A stretch of 7,644 nucleotides of DNA from Acetobacteraceae bacterium (lineage in GTDB: Bacteria; Pseudomonadota; Alphaproteobacteria; Acetobacterales; Acetobacteraceae), in assembly GCA_003164305.1 (NCBI GenBank), contig PLSZ01000090.1, positions 13,822 through 21,465 of the forward strand, written 5' to 3'. The first letter of the stretch is position 1; every line of letters begins with the position of its first letter. This document shows, one piece after another, positions 1 through 5,489 of the stretch. The notes below the pieces were generated by a model. It saw only the letters and a program-made list of their open reading frames with translations, had not been told where the DNA came from and made no database searches. A program made the translations under genes and the position numbers.

Positions 1-644
1 GAGGAAAAATCCGTGGTGCCGGGAAACGGCGCCAACGCCTGGCCCAGTACGGTGCCATTCGCGGCGGTGACGAAGCTCGCGGCGTCCTTTTGCAGCGAGT
101 GGCCGAAGGCATAATCGGCGGTGATGAAATACCAGGTGTCGCCGCCCTCTTTCACCGTCGCGTCGACCACACCGTGCGGCATCGACCACGTGTCGTAAAC
201 CCAGTGCAGATGGTTCGGCCCGCAATGGCCGCCGGTGATGTCGGCCGAGGCGCCGCCGGTGAAAATCGCCAGCTTGTCTTTCTGCTTCACCATGTCGCCG
301 ATCGCGAACGCGGCCGAGGACAATGGCACGTCGGTGATCAGATCAACCCCGTCGCTGTCGAGCCACTTTCCCGCGATAGCCAACGCCACATCGGGCTTCA
401 ATTGCAAATCGGCGGCGACGACTTCAACTGGAATATCCGGATGCGCCTTCCGGAAATCCTCCACCGCCAACTCTGTTCCAGCCACCGATCCTGGGCCGGT
501 ATTCGCCGCGTACGCCCCGGCCATGTCGGTCAGAACGCCAACGCGAATCGGCGCGCGTTGCGCTTTCGCACGGCCGATCAACGCAATGCTGGCGAGGCCC
601 GCCGTGGCACCGAGCGCGGCGCGGCGGGTGAAGGATGCTTTCAT
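1..644 (-). CDS. ABC transporter periplasmic substrate-binding protein, Leu/Ile/Val-type (3' end outside window)
   Basis: Only the first 214 codons are in the window; the gene runs off the left edge. The protein would be the extracytoplasmic ligand-binding component of an ABC importer. The N-terminus shows a signal peptide with a twin-arginine-like TRRAAL (residues 6-11), a hydrophobic stretch at about 13-23 and a possible AKA cleavage site ending near residue 29. The mature part opens with IRVGVLTDMAG (33-43), the typical first strand and ligand loop of the Peripla_BP_6 fold. It continues with GTELAVEDF (56-64), GVDLITDVPLSS (99-110), a TGGASADITG loop (129-138) and WYFITADYAFG (171-181), all in the expected order. 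The start at 644 is preceded on the minus strand by GGGAGAG. It lies 30 bases behind the CoA-transferase stop, so the two are probably cotranscribed. In catabolic operons such binding proteins often carry organic or aromatic acids rather than amino acids; the ligand here is unknown. Permease and ATPase genes are not visible. Confidence 0.9.
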   Translation of the reverse strand, partial: MKASFTRRAALGATAGLASIALIGRAKAQRAPIRVGVLTDMAGAYAANTGPGSVAGTELAVEDFRKAHPDIPVEVVAADLQLKPDVALAIAGKWLDSDGVDLITDVPLSSAAFAIGDMVKQKDKLAIFTGGASADITGGHCGPNHLHWVYDTWSMPHGVVDATVKEGGDTWYFITADYAFGHSLQKDAASFVTAANGTVLGQALAPFPGTTDFS

Positions 645-674
645 GGTTGGCTCTCTCCCTTATTTTTTTGTCGG

Positions 675-1859
675 TCATCCGGTAACCAGAATCCCCGATT
701 GAATCAACGTGTCGATCTCGCCCGCGGAATAGCCGTGCTCGGCCAGGATCGCCGCGCCGTGTTCGCCTTTGGACGGCGCCACGGTACGGGGCGCGCCATC
801 CTCGAATGGCTCCATGCCGATGATGTTCGGCAACGGAATCGCCTGAGGCACGTGCGGATGGTGCGTCCACGCGACGGCGCCGCTCTCCGCGACATGCGGC
901 TGCTGAAGGAACGCCGGATACGAGTTGAGCGCTTCGTGCATGATCCGGTGCTCGGTGAATTTCGCCGACCATGCGGCGGTCGTATCGGTCGCCAGCAACG
1001 GCCGCAGCACGGAGTCGATTTCACCGGCGTGCGGCTCGCGTCCTTCCGGCGTGCGATAGTGCTCGTTGGCGCCGAAAGCGGGTTGATCGACGGCCTTGCA
1101 ATAGCCCTCCCATTCCCACGGGCGGACCACGGTGATCGACATGAATCCGTCCTTGGTTTGATAGACCCCGCCTGGCGGAATGCCTGGCCGCGTGACGCCG
1201 CCCTCCAGAAAGGACGACATCAGCCGCACCACCTGCAATCCGGCGGCGGCCTGCATCAGGCTGGCATCGATGTGCCGCCCGCGCGGTTCCTGTTGCCGTG
1301 CCAGCAACGCGGCGGCGAGCGCGCCGAAGGAAAAGATCGCCGTGCTCATGTCGATCGATATGAACGGAATGCGATGCGGAATGCCGTCCTGACCCCGGTT
1401 TTCCGACATCATCCCGGTATAGGCCTGCAACACCGGATCCATCGCCGGCCGTTCCGCCAGCGGACCTTTCTGGCCGAAGCCGGAGACCGACAGATACAGA
1501 ATGCGCGGCTCGCGTTCCGCCACGATGTCGTAACCAAAGCCGAGGCGGTCGATGACGCCGGGACGGAAGCCTTGCACGAAGATGTCGGCGCCCTGGATCA
1601 GGCGCCACAGCACGTCGCGGCCGGTCTGTTGTTTCAGATCCAGCGCGATCGAGCGTTTGCCGATGTTCGACGGAATGGAATACGCCGTGTGATCGCCGTA
1701 TTTGGTGCCGAGTCCGCGTGCCCAATCTCCGGTGTCGGTGGGCTCGACTTTTATGACATTGGCGCCGTACTGGGCCAGCATCATGGCGCAGTAAGGACCG
1801 GCGACGCCCTGGCTGACATCGATGACTTTCAGGCCCGCGTAGGGCGCGGCATAGCTCAT
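675..1859 (-). CDS. Family III CoA-transferase (CaiB/BaiF type)
   Basis: A 394-residue enzyme, the usual length for this family, which moves CoA between carboxylic acids through an aspartyl-CoA intermediate in the cytoplasm. Visible features are the N-terminal LKVIDVSQGVAGPYCAMMLA (10-29) with ANVIKVEP (33-40), then NIGKRSIALDLK (65-76), DIFVQGFRPG (92-101) and MDPVLQAYTGMM (140-151). ISIDMSTA (167-174) places Asp170 where formyl-CoA transferase has its catalytic Asp169, and GRHIDASLMQA (194-204) follows. An open frame extends upstream to 2237, but it runs through the opposite-strand monooxygenase-like gene. The start at 1859 has GGAGGAGG ten bases upstream and begins at the conserved family N-terminus. 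The gene leads a leftward pair with the binding protein and is divergent from the rightward catabolic genes, so it probably activates the imported acid to its thioester. Donor and acceptor cannot be told from sequence; formyl-CoA, succinyl-CoA, carnitine and aromatic-acid specificities all occur in the family. Confidence 0.92.
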   Translation of the reverse strand: MSYAAPYAGLKVIDVSQGVAGPYCAMMLAQYGANVIKVEPTDTGDWARGLGTKYGDHTAYSIPSNIGKRSIALDLKQQTGRDVLWRLIQGADIFVQGFRPGVIDRLGFGYDIVAEREPRILYLSVSGFGQKGPLAERPAMDPVLQAYTGMMSENRGQDGIPHRIPFISIDMSTAIFSFGALAAALLARQQEPRGRHIDASLMQAAAGLQVVRLMSSFLEGGVTRPGIPPGGVYQTKDGFMSITVVRPWEWEGYCKAVDQPAFGANEHYRTPEGREPHAGEIDSVLRPLLATDTTAAWSAKFTEHRIMHEALNSYPAFLQQPHVAESGAVAWTHHPHVPQAIPLPNIIGMEPFEDGAPRTVAPSKGEHGAAILAEHGYSAGEIDTLIQSGILVTG

Positions 1860-1931
1860 GGGTTCGTTTCCTCCTCCGGTTGGGGCATGATAGACCAGTC
1901 GCCTGAGGCGCACACCAGGAGGAAAACAATC
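1860..1931. promoter_or_regulatory. Divergent intergenic region with small palindrome
   Basis: These 72 bases separate the leftward CoA-transferase from the rightward monooxygenase-like gene and must hold signals for both. Seen directly: a Shine-Dalgarno for each gene at the ends (GGAGGAGG on the minus strand at 1870-1877, AGGAGG on the plus strand at 1917-1922) and a perfect 5-bp inverted repeat, CGCCT-G-AGGCG, at 1900-1910. On the minus strand TATCAT (1885-1890) could act as a -10 element, but no good -35 stands at the right distance. The promoter and operator roles are inferred from position. No regulator gene lies in the window. Confidence 0.45.
1917..1922 (+). promoter_or_regulatory. Ribosome binding site deciding the start at 1932
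   Basis: AGGAGG lies nine bases before the ATG at 1932. An in-frame ATG at 1887 would add 15 residues but has no such site close upstream, and those residues (rich in R, T, E) do not resemble the first strand of the fold. The start at 1932 is therefore preferred. Confidence 0.75.
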
Positions 1932-2231
1932 ATGATCCATGTTCTCGCCGTCATCACCACGAAGCCGGGCAAACGCGCCGAGGTGCTGGAGATGTTCCAC
2001 GCCAACATGCCGGCGGTGCACGCCGAGGCCGGCTGCATCGAATACGGACCGGTCGTCGACGCACCGAACTCGCCCGCCAAGTACGGGGAGGATACGTTTG
2101 TCGTGGTCGAGAAATGGGAAAGCCCCGATCATCTGAAGGCGCACGCGGCGTCGCCGCACATGGCCGCTTATGGCGCGAAGACGAAGGAACTGCTGGCGGA
2201 CCGGCAGATCCATATCATGCAGACCGGCTGA
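1932..2231 (+). CDS. Antibiotic biosynthesis monooxygenase (ABM)-fold protein, putative quinol monooxygenase
   Basis: A 99-residue single-domain protein, the normal size for ABM/YgiN-type dimeric ferredoxin-like alpha+beta barrels. It opens with a hydrophobic strand MIHVLAVITTKPGK (1-14), then helix RAEVLEMFHANMPAVHAEAGC (15-35), strand FVVVEKWESPDHLKAHAASPHM (56-77) and a final helix and strand ending in IHIMQ (93-97). The W62...H72...H77 pattern (W-x-S-x2-x-L-x2-H...H) is characteristic of the family. Members include cofactor-independent quinol monooxygenases (YgiN, ActVA-Orf6), heme-degrading enzymes and many proteins of unknown role. Next to a ring-hydroxylating oxygenase and CoA-thioester enzymes, oxidation or detoxification of a quinol-like intermediate is possible but not shown. 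It is the first gene of the rightward series and is followed by a hairpin, so it may be expressed at a different level from the genes behind it. Confidence 0.87.
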   Translation: MIHVLAVITTKPGKRAEVLEMFHANMPAVHAEAGCIEYGPVVDAPNSPAKYGEDTFVVVEKWESPDHLKAHAASPHMAAYGAKTKELLADRQIHIMQTG

Positions 2232-2243
2232 AGGCACTCTGGC

Positions 2244-2269
2244 GAGGATGGCGTTTCCGCGCCATCCTC
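2244..2269 (+). other. Perfect 10-bp hairpin between monooxygenase-like gene and acyl-CoA dehydrogenase
   Basis: GAGGATGGCG (2244-2253) and CGCCATCCTC (2260-2269) are exact reverse complements separated by a six-base TTTCCG loop. It lies 13 bases after the stop at 2231 and 27 bases before the next start. There is no T-run after the 3' arm, so it does not look like a classical intrinsic terminator. It could be a partial terminator, an RNA-stabilising structure at a processed end, or a protein-binding site. The structure is seen in the sequence; the role is inferred. Confidence 0.55.
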
Positions 2270-2296
2270 CACGCCAAGGATGAAACGGAGGAAACG

Positions 2297-3520
2297 ATGG
2301 ACCTCAGTCTGTCGGAAGAATACCAGGCATTGCAGGCGGAGATCCGCGGCTTCATCGCGACGCATGGGCATCGATCGCCGAAGGTCGGCGGCGGGCGCAA
2401 GCGGCCGGACCGGAAGACGCTGGACTGGCAGAAGATCCTGCTCGAACACGGTTATGTCGGGCGCACCATTCCGGTCGAATATGGCGGCGCCGGGAAACCG
2501 CCCGATGTCATGGAAGCCGCGGTCATCGCCGCCGAGTTCGCGCGCGCGAACATTTATGCCGGTCTGACCAATCAGGGCGTTTCGATGCTGGTCCCGACTC
2601 TGTTGGAGGTCGGCACCGAGGACCAGAAACGCGCTTACGTGGGCCCAACGATTCGCGGCGACATCATCTGGTGCCAGGGGTATTCGGAGCCGGGCAACGG
2701 CAGCGATCTCGCCAACGCGCAGACCAAGGCCGAATTGAAGGATGGGTTCTGGGTGGTGAACGGCCAGAAGATCTGGACCAGTTCCGCCCATTACGCGGAC
2801 ATGATGTTTCTGCTGTGCCGCACCGAACCGAACGCGCCGAAACACGAGGGCTTGTCGTATTTGCTGCTGTCGATGGACTCGCCGGGCATCGACCGGCGGC
2901 CATTGAAAACGATGACAGGACGTAGCGAGTTCAATGAGGTGTTTTTCACCGACGTCAAAGTGCCGGAGCAGCAGATCGTCGTCGGCCGCGGCAAGGGGTG
3001 GTACGTCGCGAATGTGACGTTGAAGCACGAACGCTCGATGATCGGCAACGCGGACAAGGTCACTTCGCGGCTTGAACAACTGGTGCGGATGTTGGGCACG
3101 ACTGAGGTCGATGGCGTTCCGTTGATCCGCCAGGCCGAATTTCGCGACCGGCTGCTGCGGCTGCAAGGCGAGGTCATTGCCTGGAAAGCGCATAATCTGC
3201 GGCTGCTGACCGAGGCTGCGCAGGGTGTGGATTCCGGTGTGAAGCGGATGATCGTCAAGTACGGCGGCACCATGCTGGGGTTCCGGCTGTCGTCGCTGGC
3301 GGTGGACGCTCTGGGAGCGGCCGGCTTGCCGTTTGAATCGGCCGGCGAGGACGCGGAAGACGATGACGCCACAACCTGGAACATCGATTACATGTACGAT
3401 GTCGGGCTGATGATCGGCGGCGGGTCGAACAACATCCAGAAGAATATTATTGGCGAGCGCGGATTGGATTTGCCTCGCGAGCCGAAGGTGCAAACCGCGA
3501 CCGTGGTTGGGAGAGGCTGA
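2297..3520 (+). CDS. Acyl-CoA dehydrogenase, probable catalytic subunit of a heteromeric enzyme
   Basis: A 407-residue flavoprotein expected to oxidise an acyl-CoA to its 2-enoyl-CoA, passing electrons to ETF. All ACAD domains are present: N-terminal helices with VEYGGAG (60-66), the first signature CQGYSEPGNGSDLA (126-139), the beta-domain VVNGQKIWTS (153-162), and the C-terminal GGGSNNIQKNIIGERGLDLP (374-393). The glutamate of medium-chain enzymes (the E of YEGT) is replaced here by glycine (Gly375). Glu245 in LKHERS lies where isovaleryl-type enzymes keep their base, so catalysis probably uses that residue. An acidic stretch (351-357, EDAEDDD) precedes the last helices. The start at 2297 follows GGAGGAAACG; the frame is open further upstream, but those codons lie over the preceding gene. 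The stop shares one base with the next start (TGATG), indicating coupled synthesis with the second subunit. The closest known arrangement is the paired alpha2-beta2 FadE enzymes of steroid degradation in actinobacteria. The substrate is unknown; bulky CoA thioesters are an inference from that comparison. Confidence 0.93.
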   Translation: MDLSLSEEYQALQAEIRGFIATHGHRSPKVGGGRKRPDRKTLDWQKILLEHGYVGRTIPVEYGGAGKPPDVMEAAVIAAEFARANIYAGLTNQGVSMLVPTLLEVGTEDQKRAYVGPTIRGDIIWCQGYSEPGNGSDLANAQTKAELKDGFWVVNGQKIWTSSAHYADMMFLLCRTEPNAPKHEGLSYLLLSMDSPGIDRRPLKTMTGRSEFNEVFFTDVKVPEQQIVVGRGKGWYVANVTLKHERSMIGNADKVTSRLEQLVRMLGTTEVDGVPLIRQAEFRDRLLRLQGEVIAWKAHNLRLLTEAAQGVDSGVKRMIVKYGGTMLGFRLSSLAVDALGAAGLPFESAGEDAEDDDATTWNIDYMYDVGLMIGGGSNNIQKNIIGERGLDLPREPKVQTATVVGRG

Positions 3521-4611
3521 TGGAATTCGGTCTGAGCCTGGAACAACGGCAGTTCGATGATTCGTTGCGGTCGTTTCTGCGCGACCGGCTGCCGATGGAG
3601 CAATTGCGCGCGTTGGCCGAGCCGGGGGGCGGCTTTGACGAAGGTCTGTGGGGTGGTCTGTCGGAACTCGGTTTGCATGGCCTGATCGTTCCCGAACGAT
3701 TCGGTGGCGCCGGGTTGGGCGTGTTGGATGCCGCCGTCGCGGCCGAGGCGCTTGGTTACGCGGCCGCACCTGTGCCGTTTACCGGCACGACAGTGATGGC
3801 GCCGCTGGCGTTCATCAACAGCGCGACGGAAGCGCAACAGGATGAGTATTTGCCGGCGATCGCGGCGGGCGAAGCACGGGTCGCGGTTGGCTTCGCGGGA
3901 CTGGCGGGACAGACGGGGACGGCCTCGGTGACGCTGGATGGCGCGCGGCTGACGGGGACCGTCAGTGGTGTGATGGATGCCGGGGCGGCGACGCATTTTC
4001 TTATTTATCTTCGCGATGGCACCGCCGCCTTGGTTGAGGCGTCCGCGGTGACCACGGTGTCGCATCGTTCGTTGGATCGCACACGGCCGTTGGTGGATGT
4101 GACGTTCAACGCGACCGCGGCGGAGTTGCTTGTCGCGGCCAATGACAAACTCGCGTCGGCGCGGCGGGTGTTGGACTCTGGGCGGGTCGTGCTGGCCGCC
4201 GATACCGTGGGCGCGGCGCAGACGATGCTCGATCGGGCGGTCGCCTTCGCCAAGGAGCGGGTGCAGTTTGGGCGGGTTATCGGCAGCTTCCAGGGCGTTA
4301 AATACGTGCTCGCCGATTGCGTGACGATGTTGGAGCCGTGCCGCGGGATGGTGTGGTACGCGGCGCATGCCCAGGATGCGATGCCCGACGAAGCGGGACT
4401 GACGGCGTGCCATGCGAAGGCGCATGTCGCGGATGTCGCGCGCGAGGTGGCTCGGATGACCACCGAGACGCACGGCGGCATGGGGTTCACGGATTTGCTT
4501 GGCCTGCACTACTGGTTCAAGAGGGTTGGGTTCAATCGGCAGGTGCTCGGCGGCCCGGAACGATGCCGTGAGGAAGCGGCCGCGCTGCAAGGATGGACGT
4601 TGCATGACTGA
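3520..4611 (+). CDS. Acyl-CoA dehydrogenase-like protein, probable non-catalytic partner subunit
   Basis: A 363-residue ACAD-fold protein, shorter than the 380-410 of homomeric enzymes. It has the N-terminal helices (LSLEQRQFDDSLRSFLRDRL, 5-24), GLIVPERFGGAGLG (54-67), the FAD-contact region AFAKERVQFGRVIGSFQGVK (242-261) and HGGMGFT (318-324). Missing or altered: the first ACAD signature (usually TEP-x2-GSD) is degenerate here, reading GFAGLAGQTGTAS (124-136). The catalytic glutamate is absent at both known positions: helix G reads LDSGR with Gly221, and the C-terminus reads LGGPERCRE. This matches the second subunit of alpha2-beta2 ACADs, which helps bind flavin while its partner supplies the base. 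It overlaps the first subunit's stop by one base and has GGGAGAGG just upstream. Its own end overlaps the hydratase start by eight bases. Independent dehydrogenase activity seems unlikely. Confidence 0.9.
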   Translation: MEFGLSLEQRQFDDSLRSFLRDRLPMEQLRALAEPGGGFDEGLWGGLSELGLHGLIVPERFGGAGLGVLDAAVAAEALGYAAAPVPFTGTTVMAPLAFINSATEAQQDEYLPAIAAGEARVAVGFAGLAGQTGTASVTLDGARLTGTVSGVMDAGAATHFLIYLRDGTAALVEASAVTTVSHRSLDRTRPLVDVTFNATAAELLVAANDKLASARRVLDSGRVVLAADTVGAAQTMLDRAVAFAKERVQFGRVIGSFQGVKYVLADCVTMLEPCRGMVWYAAHAQDAMPDEAGLTACHAKAHVADVAREVARMTTETHGGMGFTDLLGLHYWFKRVGFNRQVLGGPERCREEAAALQGWTLHD

Positions 4612-5461
4612 GATCGATCTCAAACCGATCCGGGCGCGGCTCGGAACCAAAGTGGTCGACGAGGATGTCGCGACGGCGGCGCCATTGCGTGGCATGTTGG
4701 TTACGTTCGATCGCGATGAGAGGCCTCCGGTGGAGGGCGAACCGATCGCTCCGGGCTGGCATCTGGCGTATTTCCCGGCGGCGAGTCGGTTGTCGTCTCT
4801 GGGCGCGGATGGATTGCCGCTGGAAAGCGGCGTGCTGCCGAAGATGCCGTTGCCGCGCCGGATGTACGCGGGTGCAACGCTGACATTTCACGCGCCAGTT
4901 CTGGTTGGCGATAAGCTGCGGCGGGAGACGGAATTTTCCGACGTGGGAGTGCGTAAGGGCGGGACGGGCACGTTGATCGTCGCCACCCAGACACGGCGGA
5001 TTTATACACCGCGCGGGTTGGCGTTGACCGAGGATAGCGTCAGCGTGTTTCGGGAAGCGGTGGCGCCTGGGTCTCAATCCGGTATCCCAACGACCGAGCC
5101 TCCACCAGCGGGCATGACCTGGACGCGGACGATCACGCCCGATCCGGTCTCGCTGTTCCGGTATTCGGCGCTGACGTTCAATCCACATCGGATCCATTAC
5201 GACCGGCCGTACGCGATGGGAACCGAGGGCTATCCGGGCCTGGTGGTGCATGGACCGTTCTCGCAACAATGTTTGTTGGATTTGCTGCGGGATCATGTCA
5301 GCCGGCCGATCGCGACGTTCACCATGCGCGCACGAGCGCCAATCTTCGATGATGCGCCGTTCACGCTGTGCGGGCGAATGACCAGCGAGAGTGAAGCGGA
5401 GCTTTACGCGGTTTCGAGGAGTGGCGGCATCGCGATGCAGGCGAAGGCGCGGTTGGGATAG
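4604..5461 (+). CDS. MaoC/FAS1-type double hot-dog hydratase (3-methylfumaryl-CoA hydratase / HTD2-like)
   Basis: A 285-residue protein with two hot-dog halves (about 1-150 and 170-285), like 3-methylfumaryl-CoA (mesaconyl-C4-CoA) hydratases and the N-terminal-MaoC dehydratases. Family marks are GWHLAYFPAASRLSSLGADG (51-70), the LPKMPLPRRMYAGATLTFH run (78-96), and the active-site segment FRYSALTFNPHRIHYD (185-200) followed by RPYA and GYPGLVVHGP (209-218). The last is the hot-dog helix region where hydratase 2 enzymes carry D-x4-H. Here the candidate residues are Asn193, His195, His198 and Asp200. The start at 4604 overlaps the ACAD partner's stop by eight bases, with AAGGA ten bases upstream; longer in-frame starts (4499) would lie well inside the previous gene. 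Position suggests it hydrates the 2-enoyl-CoA made by the ACAD pair. The named substrate of family members (mesaconyl-C4-CoA) should not be assumed; many homologues are uncharacterised. Confidence 0.86.
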   Translation: MTEIDLKPIRARLGTKVVDEDVATAAPLRGMLVTFDRDERPPVEGEPIAPGWHLAYFPAASRLSSLGADGLPLESGVLPKMPLPRRMYAGATLTFHAPVLVGDKLRRETEFSDVGVRKGGTGTLIVATQTRRIYTPRGLALTEDSVSVFREAVAPGSQSGIPTTEPPPAGMTWTRTITPDPVSLFRYSALTFNPHRIHYDRPYAMGTEGYPGLVVHGPFSQQCLLDLLRDHVSRPIATFTMRARAPIFDDAPFTLCGRMTSESEAELYAVSRSGGIAMQAKARLG

Positions 5462-5476
5462 AGCAGCGGAAAACAC

Positions 5477-5482
5477 GGAGGA
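5477..5482 (+). promoter_or_regulatory. Ribosome binding site of the oxygenase alpha subunit
   Basis: GGAGGA stands seven bases before the ATG at 5490 in the 28-base gap after the hydratase. It supports this start over an in-frame upstream ATG at 5391, which lies inside the hydratase and encodes an arginine-rich stretch unlike the family. Confidence 0.7.
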
Positions 5483-5489
5483 CCGGACC

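Noticed and set aside
645..674. Possible promoter or terminator in the 30-base gap before the binding protein, with a run of seven T
   Set aside because: No stem precedes the run on either strand and the gap is too short for a convincing promoter; it mainly holds the ribosome binding site.
90..1886. Long plus-strand open frame opposite the CoA-transferase and binding protein, continuing into the ABM gene
   Set aside because: It is the antisense of two well-recognised genes; its protein is very rich in Arg, His and Gly with no family resemblance. Only the final 99 codons (from 1932) form a credible protein. Lack of stops follows from GC-rich codon use.
1860..2237. N-terminal extension of the CoA-transferase up to 2237
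   Set aside because: It would overlap the ABM gene on the opposite strand entirely, has no family similarity, and a strong ribosome binding site supports the start at 1859.
2168..3769. 533-codon minus-strand open frame
   Set aside because: Antisense of the acyl-CoA dehydrogenase genes; Arg/His/Pro-rich translation with no recognisable domain.
3388..4695. 435-codon minus-strand open frame
   Set aside because: Antisense shadow of the second ACAD subunit, arginine-rich, with no domain.
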